A stretch of DNA of 64,000 nucleotides from Catenovulum sediminis (GTDB lineage Bacteria; Pseudomonadota; Gammaproteobacteria; Enterobacterales; Alteromonadaceae). The translations under genes and the position numbers were made by a program. Below the pieces are notes generated by a model. The model searched no databases and had not been told where the DNA came from. It worked only from the letters and a program-made list of their open reading frames with translations. Of the stretch, positions 29,203 through 38,011 are shown in pieces; the first letter of the stretch is position 1; each line of letters begins with the position of its first letter. Location: assembly GCF_040270295.1 (NCBI RefSeq), contig NZ_JBELOE010000093.1. One strand, 5' to 3'.

Positions 29203-30489
29203 TTATCGCTCAACAACCGATTCAAACAATTCAAAATAATTAGGGAATGTTTTCGCCGTACATTTTGGATCATTAATAATCATCGGGTTTTTACCCATAG
29301 CCGCTAGCGAAAAACACATCGCCATACGGTGATCATTATAAGTGTCAATTGCCGCTGTTTGTACTTCAGCTGGCGGCTCAACAACAATATAATCTTCGCC
29401 CTCTTCTACCGTTGCACCTACTTTGCGCAGCTCGGTTGCCATCGCAGATAAACGATCAGTTTCTTTCACACGCCAGTTGTAGATATTACGAATGGCAGTG
29501 GTACCTTCGGCAAATAATGCTGCGGTTGCAATGGTCATAGCGGCATCGGGGATATGATTTAAATCAACATCAACTGCTTTTAACGGTCCATTATTAGTAA
29601 CCGTAATAGACTCATCCGCCCACTCAACAATTGCACCCATTTGCTCTAAAACCTCAGCAAAACGCGCATCGCCCTGTACACTCTTATTACCGACACCGTT
29701 TACTTTAATTGTGCCGCCTTTAATTGCCGCTGCAGCAAGGAAATAAGAAGCAGAAGACGCATCACCTTCAACCAAAATGCGGCCAGGTGATTGATAAGTT
29801 TGACCACCTTTCACTTTAAATACTTGATAATTCTGGTTTTCAACTTCAACGCCAAACTGCTTCATCAAATGCAAGGTTATCTCAATGTAAGGCTTTGAAA
29901 CCAACTCGTCGATAACCACAATTTCCATATCGTCTTTGGCTAAAGGTGCAGCCATTAATAGCGCCGTTAAAAACTGGCTTGAAATACTGCCTTTAATTTC
30001 AACACGGCCACCCGCTAAACCATTGGCATTTATTTTAAGTGGTGGAAAATCAGTATCTTTTAAATACTCAATATCCGCACCAACCTGACGCAGTGCATCA
30101 ACCAAATGCCCGATAGGTCTCTCAAACATACGTGGTTCGCCCGTTAAAACAAACTCACCTTTACCCAAACATAAAGCTGCGGCTAATGGGCGCATGGCTG
30201 TACCGGCATTACCTAAAAATAATTCTTCGCTACCCTCAAAATTTATCGCATGCCCTAAACCTGACACCTTACACTCTGATTTATCGTCAGACAGCTGATA
30301 ACTAACACCTAATTTTTTAAGCGCAGCCAACATATGACGAATATCGTCACTGTCTAATAAATTTGTAATATGCGTTTCGCCTTCGGCCAATGCAGCCAAA
30401 AGCAAAATACGGTTAGATAAACTTTTTGAACCCGGTATGGTTACTTCACCATTTACATGTGAAATTGGTGCAATTGTAAGGCTTTCCAT
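29203..30489 (-). CDS. aroA: 3-phosphoshikimate 1-carboxyvinyltransferase (EPSP synthase)
   Basis: 428 residues. It joins shikimate 3-phosphate and PEP in aromatic amino-acid synthesis. Conserved segments: PGSKSLSNR at the start, LGNAGTAMRP (the Gly-rich loop with Gly-Ala of class I), SSQFLTALLMAAP, and the late YNDHRMAMCFS. The form is the glyphosate-sensitive class-I type judging by the NAGTAMRP sequence. It stands alone, with the REP-like array downstream. Confidence 0.97.
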   Translation of the reverse strand: MESLTIAPISHVNGEVTIPGSKSLSNRILLLAALAEGETHITNLLDSDDIRHMLAALKKLGVSYQLSDDKSECKVSGLGHAINFEGSEELFLGNAGTAMRPLAAALCLGKGEFVLTGEPRMFERPIGHLVDALRQVGADIEYLKDTDFPPLKINANGLAGGRVEIKGSISSQFLTALLMAAPLAKDDMEIVVIDELVSKPYIEITLHLMKQFGVEVENQNYQVFKVKGGQTYQSPGRILVEGDASSASYFLAAAAIKGGTIKVNGVGNKSVQGDARFAEVLEQMGAIVEWADESITVTNNGPLKAVDVDLNHIPDAAMTIATAALFAEGTTAIRNIYNWRVKETDRLSAMATELRKVGATVEEGEDYIVVEPPAEVQTAAIDTYNDHRMAMCFSLAAMGKNPMIINDPKCTAKTFPNYFELFESVVER

Positions 30490-30690
30490 TCATTCAGCTC
30501 TTTATGTTGTGATGATTAAAATTTGCTTGGCCGAATTATAACGGGTATTGGCACTCAATGCGATTTAGATAATACAAAAGCTGACCTATATCGTTCAATA
30601 AACCAGCAATCAAAACAGATTAACGTTAAATATCTGGGATTGTACTTGCTATCAGGCTGTGAATATGGATAATTCGAGCCGTCTCATTAT

Positions 30691-30803
30691 GGTGACCTTG
30701 TTGGTCCTCTCGCAATGATACCTCGTTAATCTGGTCAGGCCCGGAAGGGAGCAGCCACAGCGAGCGACTCATGTGCCGAGATGTGGCTGGCGAGGTTGCC
30801 ACC
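30691..30803 (+). ncRNA. ffs: 4.5S RNA (signal recognition particle RNA, small type)
   Basis: About 113 bases, close to the 114 of E. coli. The apical domain is unmistakable: GGTCAGGCCCGGAAGGGAGC (GGAA tetraloop), followed by AGCC and, on the return strand, GTGCCGAGATGTGGCTGGC. The ends pair approximately (GGTG with CACC). It binds Ffh and FtsY for co-translational targeting of membrane proteins. A plausible -35/-10 pair (TTGTAC, TATGGA) lies upstream, which would give a short 5' leader to be trimmed by RNase P, as in E. coli. Confidence 0.95.
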
Positions 30804-31080
30804 TCAAACTTCACATATCTTGATCTAACCATAAGCTAACAAATTACAAGCATAACTTCGTAGCGCCTGAACGGTGCCAAAAGCGAAAGCTTAGCTGCAA
30901 ATTATTTAGCGTCAGTCAATCGCAAACGAGCAGACCATGGTAATGTTCTCAAAAAAAATTTTAATACTGCCGTTTACGGGCGGAAACTCCAGTGCCAATT
31001 TAGGCTCATTGTTTACGCAGCAAACTTAAGTTACTCTATTGTAACGAAAGGGGAATTAGCTATAGTCAACGCGAGTGTAA

Positions 31081-32325
31081 ATGGAAAATAACAGCAACCT
31101 CAATCGGCAATTATCTCAACTTTACAAAGAACAAAGCGGCAAAGTACTTGCCACCTTGGTACGCTTAGTAGGTGATTTTGAGCTAGCAGAAGAAGCCATG
31201 CATGAGGCGTTTTCAGTCGCCGTTGAATCTTGGGCTAAAAAAGGAATACCCACTAACCCTACACCCTGGTTAATCTCAACCGCCCGTTTTAAAGCCATAG
31301 ATAGCCTCAGGCGCAACAAACGTTTTAGTGAACTAGAAACTGACATTCAACAATTAATCCATGAGCTTGAAGAATACAATCAAGAAATTGGCCAGCAAGA
31401 GATAGAAGACGACCAGTTGCGTATGATCTTTACGTGTTGTCATCCAGCTATAGCTCCGCAAATACAAATTCCTTTAACCTTACGTGAAGTCTGTGGTTTA
31501 TCTACAGAAGAAATTGCCAGCGCATATTTGGTATCGCCTTCAACAATGGCTCAACGAATTGTCAGGGGAAAAAATAAAATTAAACAAACCAACATACCTT
31601 TTGTTATTCCTCAAAAAAGTGAGTTATCCGATAGACTTGATGGCGTGTTGTCTGTGATCTATCTGGTTTTTAACGAAGGGTATGCTGCGTCAAATGGTGA
31701 CTCTTTATTACGTGTTGATTTGTCTAATGAGGCCATACGTCTTGCCCGCTTAGTCTTATCTTTATTAAAAGATTCAGAAGTTATGGGACTGCTAGCCTTA
31801 ATGTTATTGCATGAATCTAGGCGGTATGCGCGTACCGACGGCGACGGTAATATAATATTGCTAGAAAACCAAGACCGCAACCTATGGCAGCAAGCCTATA
31901 TTGATGAGGGCACAGCCTTAGTTCAACAAGCCATTGCTAGCGGCCAAGTTGGCTCTTACACACTACAAGCCGCAATTGCTGCGGTACACACTCAATCAAC
32001 CAACACCACAGACTGGGAACAAATCATTGCGCTTTACTCCCTTTTATTGCAAGTTGAACCCTCCCCTGTTATTGAGCTTAATCTGGCAGTGGCTATTGCC
32101 ATGCGTGATGGTGCAAAAGCAGGATTAAACATAATAGACAGCATTTTAGCCAGTGGTAAGTTGCAAGAGTATCATAAACTCCATTCAGCTCGTGGCGAAT
32201 TACTTGCTCGCTCAGGCCAAATCACTGCCGCCATTGCCGCATTTGAACAGGCATTAGCGCTAGTCAAACAAGCACCTGAACAACGATTTTTAGTGCAAAA
32301 ATTAGCCCAACTAAAAAGCCAATAA
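31081..32325 (+). CDS. ECF sigma factor, ECF42-type with C-terminal TPR-like extension
   Basis: 414 residues. Sigma region 2 (about 20-85, including LAEEAMHEAFSVAVESW and LISTARFKAIDSLRR) and region 4 (about 130-180, LREVCGLSTEEIASAYLVSPSTMAQRI) are followed by a 230-residue helical TPR-like domain. That layout, with YCII/DGPF genes next door, defines the ECF42 group; these lack a classical anti-sigma factor and the extension is thought to control activity. It is followed by its likely target genes at 32446 and 33329. The 277 bases before it (30804-31080) hold no visible gene. Confidence 0.9.
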   Translation: MENNSNLNRQLSQLYKEQSGKVLATLVRLVGDFELAEEAMHEAFSVAVESWAKKGIPTNPTPWLISTARFKAIDSLRRNKRFSELETDIQQLIHELEEYNQEIGQQEIEDDQLRMIFTCCHPAIAPQIQIPLTLREVCGLSTEEIASAYLVSPSTMAQRIVRGKNKIKQTNIPFVIPQKSELSDRLDGVLSVIYLVFNEGYAASNGDSLLRVDLSNEAIRLARLVLSLLKDSEVMGLLALMLLHESRRYARTDGDGNIILLENQDRNLWQQAYIDEGTALVQQAIASGQVGSYTLQAAIAAVHTQSTNTTDWEQIIALYSLLLQVEPSPVIELNLAVAIAMRDGAKAGLNIIDSILASGKLQEYHKLHSARGELLARSGQITAAIAAFEQALALVKQAPEQRFLVQKLAQLKSQ

Positions 32326-32362
32326 CTCACTTTTATAAATTATTTAAAAAAATTTCATTGCT

Positions 32363-32390
32363 TGTCGATTTGTTTTTAGTTCGTTCGATT
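32363..32390 (+). promoter_or_regulatory. Candidate ECF42-dependent promoter
   Basis: TGTCGA (32363-32368) and CGATT (32386-32390) are separated by 17 bases, upstream of the YCII-VOC gene. The ECF42 promoter described from Streptomyces venezuelae has TGTCGA at -35 and CGA/TC at -10. The fit and the location between the sigma gene and its usual targets support the call. Confidence 0.6.
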
Positions 32391-32445
32391 AATCAGTACA
32401 CAACAAGCAATAACATTTAGTTTTTAAATTTATCAGGAGAAATTT

Positions 32446-33318
32446 ATGAAAGTCATGGTAATAGTTAAAGCAACGGATAGTTCAGAAGCTGGGGTAATGC
32501 CTACTCAAGCACTCATGAAAGCCATGGGTGAGTTTAACGAAGAGCTGGTAAAAGCAGGCGTAATGGAATCTGGTGACGGTTTAAAACCAAGCAATGAAGG
32601 CTTTAGGGTGCGCTTTAGTGGCAATAAACGTGAAGTAATCCAAGGGCCTTTTGTTGAAACCAATGAACTGATTGCAGGCTATTGGATATGGAATGTAAAT
32701 TCAATGGATGAAGCCTTAGACTGGGTGAAAAAGTGCCCTAACCCTATGATGGAAGATTCAGATATAGAAATTCGCACTTTTTATGGTATGGAAGATTATG
32801 CCGACTGGGATAACACAGGGGAATTTGCCAAAAAAGAACAACATCTGTGCGACACTCTTGCTATGCAAAATACGATGAAACAAGCCACTATTAATAATTA
32901 CCTGTTTTTTTCTGGTCGCTGCGAAGAAGCGATTAACTATTACCAAGAACACCTAGGTGCCAGTATTAGTATGTTAATGCGCTTTAATGACAGCCCCGAT
33001 CCGCTGCCAGAAGATTTATTAGCGCCAGGCTTTGAAAATAAAATTATGCACTGCGAATTTAATATCGCTGATAGCAAAGTATTTGCCTCAGATGGCTGTG
33101 GTGATGGCACCAATATGAGTGGTTTTAGTTTAGCGTTAACCCTAAATGACCACGACGAAGCGCATAGAATCTTTAATGCGCTGGCCAAAAATGGCCAAAT
33201 TAATATGCCATTGACAGCAACTTTTTGGTCACCTCTTTATGGCCAAGTCACCGATCAATTTGGTGTAGCTTGGATGGTAATGATACCGAATGAAGAGCCC
33301 AATACAACAGATAAATAA
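32446..33318 (+). CDS. YCII (DGPF) domain fused to a VOC/PhnB-like domain
   Basis: 290 residues. The first 115 residues are a YCII-related domain with the DGPF-like signature (IQGPFVETNELIAGYW) and a late EIRTFYGMEDY; the second part (about 145-285, beginning NNYLFFSGRCEEAINYYQEHLGA) is a PhnB-type vicinal-oxygen-chelate domain. Separate proteins of both kinds are typical ECF42 partners; here they are fused. Enzymatic activity is unknown. AGGAG precedes the ATG. It is the first gene behind the candidate ECF42 promoter. Confidence 0.88.
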   Translation: MKVMVIVKATDSSEAGVMPTQALMKAMGEFNEELVKAGVMESGDGLKPSNEGFRVRFSGNKREVIQGPFVETNELIAGYWIWNVNSMDEALDWVKKCPNPMMEDSDIEIRTFYGMEDYADWDNTGEFAKKEQHLCDTLAMQNTMKQATINNYLFFSGRCEEAINYYQEHLGASISMLMRFNDSPDPLPEDLLAPGFENKIMHCEFNIADSKVFASDGCGDGTNMSGFSLALTLNDHDEAHRIFNALAKNGQINMPLTATFWSPLYGQVTDQFGVAWMVMIPNEEPNTTDK

Positions 33319-33328
33319 GGAATTTAAA

Positions 33329-33685
33329 ATGCAATACATGTTATTGATTTACAGCGACGAAAATTGTTGGACCGAAGATGAAATGCAAACCTGTTTCCAA
33401 AAATCAATGCGCATTAGCGAAGAGTTAAGCGTTAAAGGTAAACTGATCTCAGCAGCGCCATTACATTCGGTGACAACAGCTACCAGCCTGCGGGTTAAAA
33501 ATGGTAAACGCCATATTACCGATGGCCCCTTTGCCGAAACCACCGAGCAACTTGGCGGTTATTATATTGTGGATGTAGAAAATTTAGATGAAGCATTAGA
33601 AATAGCAGCCAGCCTACCCCCAGCAGAAAAAGGCACGGTAGAAGTGAGGCCTTTATTTCCGCTACCAGAGAAGAGCCAAAATTAA
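33329..33685 (+). CDS. YCII (DGPF) domain protein
   Basis: 118 residues from the ATG at 33329, with AAGG eight bases before it; the longer frame overlaps the previous gene and adds nothing conserved. It has the full signature ITDGPFAETTEQLGGYYIVDV and the C-terminal GTVEVRPLFPL. DGPF-family proteins are the hallmark ECF42 targets. It is ten bases after the fusion gene and so in its operon. Confidence 0.9.
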   Translation: MQYMLLIYSDENCWTEDEMQTCFQKSMRISEELSVKGKLISAAPLHSVTTATSLRVKNGKRHITDGPFAETTEQLGGYYIVDVENLDEALEIAASLPPAEKGTVEVRPLFPLPEKSQN

Positions 33686-33715
33686 TGCATTGCTTAATGC
33701 TGCTATTATCTAGAG

Positions 33716-34120
33716 TTATATGAGGGCGAGCTGAGCCAAAGTAACTTCGCCAAAGCGCCTTAATAGTAAGGCTTCTGAAGCAGCTAAGGCGTCGCCTATT
33801 TCTCTATTTACTGCCTTTTCTATAATGCATTCGGTATGTTCATCAGTTAAACCTATGGTAAATACTGAGCTTTCACCGAGTGCATTATGAATATCTAATA
33901 AAGTAATGTCTTCCAGGGCAACATTTAAACGCCAGCCGCCGCCATGCCCCTTAACTGATGTCACATAACCTTTCTCCCGCAAACAAGCCATGGTTCGTCG
34001 TACCACCACAGGATTTGTATTTAACATTGTGGCTATAAATTCGGAGGTAGCCGCTTGTTCCATCTGAGCCATGTGGATCAAAATATGAAGCATGCGGGAT
34101 AGTCGACTGTCTTTTCTCAT
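33716..34120 (-). CDS. Rrf2-family transcriptional regulator
   Basis: 134 residues from ATG 34120 (MRKDSRLSRMLHILIHMAQ), the family's usual beginning; an upstream GTG at 34180 would add 20 residues. Winged helix with wing KGHGGGWRLNV. Only two Cys are present and the three-Cys Fe-S cluster pattern of IscR/NsrR is absent, so it is probably of the YwnA-like, non-Fe-S type; Cys in HTECIIE may sense redox state. It is divergent from the flavoprotein gene and probably acts on the palindrome at 34240-34262. Confidence 0.9.
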   Translation of the reverse strand: MRKDSRLSRMLHILIHMAQMEQAATSEFIATMLNTNPVVVRRTMACLREKGYVTSVKGHGGGWRLNVALEDITLLDIHNALGESSVFTIGLTDEHTECIIEKAVNREIGDALAASEALLLRRFGEVTLAQLALI

Positions 34121-34230
34121 TTTTTCTCGTTCAGTGCTGTATTGCGGATTGATATTTTGCGTGCTGACTTTTAGATACACGACAAAAACCTATAAAAAAT
34201 GATATCACGAAACTTTAAATGTTGCATGTA

Positions 34231-34262
34231 TTGACTCCAACATTTTATGTAACATAAAATGT
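34231..34262 (+). promoter_or_regulatory. Promoter with perfect palindromic operator
   Basis: A perfect inverted repeat (ACATTTTATG, TAA spacer, CATAAAATGT; 34240-34262) overlaps the space between a TTGACT -35 (34231-34236) and a -10-like ATAAAA 17 bases later, upstream of the flavoprotein gene. The position is right for repression by the divergent Rrf2 regulator. Confidence 0.7.
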
Positions 34263-34291
34263 TTCATAAGTTGGATTATTGAGGAAAAGTG

Positions 34292-35192
34292 ATGTTACAA
34301 GATGTTTTGATTATAGGTGGCAGTTTTGCTGGCCTGTCTGCTGCCATGCAATTAGTTAGAGGTCAACGCAAAGTAACTGTTATTGATGCAGGCAAACCAA
34401 GAAACCGTTTTGCTAAACACTCCCATGGTTTTTTTGGCCTAGATGGTCAAAGCCCAAGTGCAATAAAAAAAAACATGGCAACAATTACTCGCTTATCCCA
34501 CAGCACGTATCATCGAAGCCAAGGTGATTGGTGTGCGTAAAGATGGCAATGAGTTTATTATCCAGCTCGACAATCAATTCCAACTGACAGGCAAAAAATT
34601 AATTATTGCCACGGGCTTACAAGACACATTACCTAATATCAAAGGTTTACAAGAGTATTGGGGAAAAACCGTTGTGCATTGTCCATATTGCCACGGTTAT
34701 GAATTACGAAATCGTTCATTAGGCGTTATCGCCACTGGACCAATGTCTTTGCACCAAGCCGGAATGATCCCAGACTGGGGCATCACAACGTATTTTTCAC
34801 AGGGGCAGCATTTACCCGATCCAGAACAACAGCTCTTTTTAGAACAACGAGGTGTTCAGCTTGAACACTCACCTGTCATTGAAGTGTTAGGCGAAGGCAC
34901 GGATATTTCTGCGGTTAAACTTAAAGATGGCCGCCTTATCGACGTTAAAGGGTTATATATTGGCCCCAAAACACAAGTGGCAAGCCCCATTCCTCAACAA
35001 TTAGGTTGTGAGTTTACTCAAGGGCCAATGGGTGAGATCTTTGTCACCGACGACTTTAAACAAACCACAGTAGCCGGTGTTTTTGCTGCAGGGGATATTG
35101 TTAATCCCATGCAAAATGCCACCTTTGCATCAGCTTCTGGTGTGTTGGCAGGCGTTGGAGCTCATCACCAATTAGTTCAAGAACTGCGTTAA
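34292..35192 (+). pseudogene. Thioredoxin-reductase-like flavoprotein, frameshifted at an A9 run
   Basis: The protein is split in two frames. Frame one (from ATG 34292) gives the FAD-binding start LIIGGSFAGLSAAMQL and runs on to a wrong-frame stop at 34540; the other frame continues with ARIIEAKVIGVRKDG and a HCPYCHGYEL redox-type Cys pair to the stop at 35192. The break is at nine A residues (34465-34473); with eight A the two parts join smoothly as SAIKKTWQQLLAYP. So it is a one-base insertion, a sequencing error, or a gene read through by polymerase slippage. GAGG precedes the start. The enzyme would be an NAD(P)H/FAD disulfide or peroxide-related oxidoreductase. Confidence 0.85.
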
Positions 35193-35200
35193 GGTAATGC

Positions 35201-35586
35201 ATGAGTAGGGAAAAATTAGAGTTTTGGGAAGCTAGCTTCAAAGACAAACAAAGCATGTGGGGCTTTAAGCCGGCCGATTCTGCTATGCCCTTATACACTT
35301 ACTGGATGAACAAGAACGAAAACGGCTAATACAAAATTGTTACCAGCAACTAAAACCTGGCGGATATATGGTATTTGTCGCCTTATCCAAAAATAGCGCA
35401 AGCTATGGCCAAGGAACAAAACTCAGCCCAAATAGGTTCGCCAGTAAACACGGTGTTAACTTATTTTATTATGATGAAGACACAATAACTGCCGAGTTTG
35501 GCGATTATGGCTTGTTACAAGCCAAAGAAATAAAAGAGTCGTCACAAACCTTTTATTTTATTGTATGCATTAATAAAGCCATTTGA
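35201..35586 (+). pseudogene. SAM-dependent methyltransferase remnant with internal deletion
   Basis: It opens MSREKLEFWEASFKDKQSMW with GFKPADS, a methyltransferase N-terminus, then jumps at about 35277 into a different frame reading CYALIHLLDEQERKRLIQ and QLKPGGYMVFVALS, the C-terminal half of a class-I methyltransferase, ending at 35586. The SAM-binding motif I region (roughly 100 residues) is missing, so an internal deletion has removed the core and shifted the frame. It follows the broken flavoprotein gene by eight bases; the two probably decayed together. Confidence 0.8.
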
Positions 35587-35703
35587 ATTTACTTTACGAT
35601 AAATGGTGCGTTAGCCGGTTGGATTCTGGTCGCCTACGGTTTTGTCGTATAGATGCAGGCGATCTCAATTAGATATTAGCCAATTTGGTAGCAAACTTTA
35701 GCT

Positions 35704-36894
35704 TCAAGCGAGTTTAGTTTGCTCACGAGCATCAAGTACCCCTGAAATTCTTGTTAAAACAATCGCAAATACAACAATTAACGCACCTACCCAAGGTGTA
35801 TCCATAAGTGTCATATCTTCAACAATAACCCCACCAACAATTGAGCCTATTGCAATACCTAGGTTAAAGGCGGCTATATTCAACCCTGACGCAACATCAA
35901 CCGCATTTGGCGTGTATTTTTCGGCTAGTTGCACAACATAAACTTGCAGTCCGGGGACATTACCAAAAGCAAATGCGCCCCAAACCAATACCGTCAATAC
36001 AGCGCCAATTTGGCTATCTGCGGTGAAGGTAAAAACAAGAAGAACCAGCGCCAAAGCTGAAAAAATAATATGCAAAGCTTTTACCGGCCCCATTTTATCG
36101 GCAAGTTTACCGCCCCAAATATTTCCGATTGCGACAGACACACCATAAACCAGCATAATCAAACCAATAGAACTTGCAGCAAAACCAGATACTTGTTCGA
36201 GTATCGGTGCAAGGTAAGTAAAAGCAACAAAAGTACCGCCATACCCCACGGCTGTCATTGCGTACACTAATAACAAACGGGGTTGAGTTAATACCTTTAA
36301 CGGCTCAGAAAGTGCAGCAGGTGCGGCTTGTTTTAAATTTGCAGGAACCAAAACGGCACTGCCAATTAATGCGACTAAACCTAAAATTGATACAATTAAA
36401 AATGTCGCTCGCCAGCCAAATTCCTGCCCTATCCATGTGCCAAGTGGAACCCCAGTCACCAAAGCAACGGTTAAACCCGTAAACATAATTGCAATTGCAC
36501 TGGCTTCTTTTTCTTTTGGAACCAAACTCGTTGCAATGGTTGAACCAATAGAAAAGAAAACGCCATGCGCCAACCCCGTTAATATCCTGGCACAGATCAG
36601 CGTTTCATAACTGGGTGCTTGCCACGCTAACAGATTACCTAATACAAAAAGTGCCATTAAAGTTAACAGTACCGATTTACGATTCCAACGACCGGTTAAA
36701 GCAGTCAATACAGGCGCACCAATGGCAACACCCAGCGCGTACAAACTTACGAGAAGACCCGCGGAGGGTAAAGAAACCCCTAAATCTGCAGCAATCGTGG
36801 GCACTAATCCAACAATAACAAACTCAGTGGTTCCAATAGCGAAAGCGCTTAAAGTAAGCGCGAGTAAAGCTAAGGGCATATTAAAAATCCTCAA
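35704..36894 (-). CDS. MFS efflux transporter (DHA1/AraJ-like)
   Basis: 396 residues, 12 membrane helices. Starts ALLALTLSAFAIGTTEFVIVGLVP, typical of DHA1-type sugar or drug efflux pumps (AraJ, YdhP group); motif A is seen as TALTGRWNRKSVLL and motif C-like glycines in TGVPLGTWIG. It is divergent from a LysR regulator, which likely controls it. The substrate is unknown. Confidence 0.92.
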   Translation of the reverse strand: MRIFNMPLALLALTLSAFAIGTTEFVIVGLVPTIAADLGVSLPSAGLLVSLYALGVAIGAPVLTALTGRWNRKSVLLTLMALFVLGNLLAWQAPSYETLICARILTGLAHGVFFSIGSTIATSLVPKEKEASAIAIMFTGLTVALVTGVPLGTWIGQEFGWRATFLIVSILGLVALIGSAVLVPANLKQAAPAALSEPLKVLTQPRLLLVYAMTAVGYGGTFVAFTYLAPILEQVSGFAASSIGLIMLVYGVSVAIGNIWGGKLADKMGPVKALHIIFSALALVLLVFTFTADSQIGAVLTVLVWGAFAFGNVPGLQVYVVQLAEKYTPNAVDVASGLNIAAFNLGIAIGSIVGGVIVEDMTLMDTPWVGALIVVFAIVLTRISGVLDAREQTKLA

Positions 36895-37019
36895 ATGGTA
36901 AAAGTTGAGGCATTTTCAACAAAAACATTAACAACAGAAACAGCAATAATAGCAAAACCATTTTGTAAAAAATGTAATAATAAAAATAGACTAACAGGTG
37001 GTTTATAAAAGGCGTGCAA

Positions 37020-37907
37020 ATGGGCGTAAAATCAAAAACAGAAGATTTAGAAAACTTTATCACAGTTGTTGAATCTGGCAGCTTCACCAAAGCTGCCAAC
37101 TTGCACAATACACAAGTTGCCAAAATTTCTCGCTCGGTTGCCCGGCTTGAACAAGAGTTAAATGTAACCTTGTTAAATAGAAGCACGCGCCGAATTGAAT
37201 TAACCGAAGAAGGCCACCTATTTCTAAAATATGCTAAAGAAGGATTGAGCGCTTTAAATAGAGGTGAAGCAGCATTAAATGACCTAAAAGGTGCGCCACA
37301 AGGTAAACTAAGAGTCGATGCTGCCAGCCCGTTTTTGATCCATCAAATTATTCCATATATAGAAGACTTCCAAATTGCCTACCCTGAAATTCAATTAGAT
37401 CTTATCTCCAATGAAAATATTGTTGATTTAATCGAAAAGAAAACGGATGTCGCAATTCGTATTGGCAAGCTGGCTGATTCTAACCTCTACGCTAAAAATT
37501 TAGGTAACAGCAGGCTGCATTTAGTGGCAAGCCCGCGTTATCTCGCCAAATGTAATGCACCACAGTCACCTATAGAATTGAGACAACACAAACTGATAGG
37601 ATTTACCGACTCACCAAAACTCAATAACTGGTATTTAAAAGAAAAAGTAAACATCAAACCCGCTTTAACTGCAACAAGTGGAGAAGCCCTAAGACAGCTG
37701 GTATTAAATGGAAACGGTATCGCCTTACTATCAAACTTTATGATCAGCAAAGATTTAAAGAGCGGCCGCCTTATTGAAGTATTGCCGGACGCGGTTATTT
37801 CACCGAACCCTAGAGAAGAAGTTCACGCTGTCTATTACAAAAACTCTGCAGTATCTTCGCGGATCGCCGCATTTATCGACTTCTTTGCAAAGAAAATTGC
37901 GCTCTAA
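37020..37907 (+). CDS. LysR-family transcriptional regulator
   Basis: About 295 residues. The ATG at 37020 has AAAAGG seven bases upstream; an in-frame GTG at 37014 is less likely. N-terminal HTH (ENFITVVESGSFTKAANLHNTQVAKISRSVARLE, read in parts) and a C-terminal ligand-binding domain. It belongs to the large CrgA/DmlR-like class judging by RLEQELNVTLLNRSTRRIELTEEG. It is divergent from the MFS gene and presumably regulates it. Confidence 0.92.
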   Translation: MGVKSKTEDLENFITVVESGSFTKAANLHNTQVAKISRSVARLEQELNVTLLNRSTRRIELTEEGHLFLKYAKEGLSALNRGEAALNDLKGAPQGKLRVDAASPFLIHQIIPYIEDFQIAYPEIQLDLISNENIVDLIEKKTDVAIRIGKLADSNLYAKNLGNSRLHLVASPRYLAKCNAPQSPIELRQHKLIGFTDSPKLNNWYLKEKVNIKPALTATSGEALRQLVLNGNGIALLSNFMISKDLKSGRLIEVLPDAVISPNPREEVHAVYYKNSAVSSRIAAFIDFFAKKIAL

Positions 37908-38011
37908 TAACAACACGAGATACTGCACTGAGATTAAATTTAAGCCTTTTACACTTTAAATATTTAATAATATGCTGATTGTTTTATATTGTGATAAAAC
38001 AGCCTACAAAC

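Noticed and set aside
30626..30832. A 68-residue minus-strand frame
   Set aside because: It overlaps the 4.5S RNA gene and has no coding character.
34524..35192. A separate complete gene for the second part of the flavoprotein
   Set aside because: It lacks the FAD-binding start and joins exactly to the preceding frame with one A removed.
37980..38001. AT-rich stem (TGTTTTAT / ATAAAACA) between the convergent LysR and hydrolase genes
   Set aside because: The stem is eight A/T-dominated pairs, too weak to call as a terminator.
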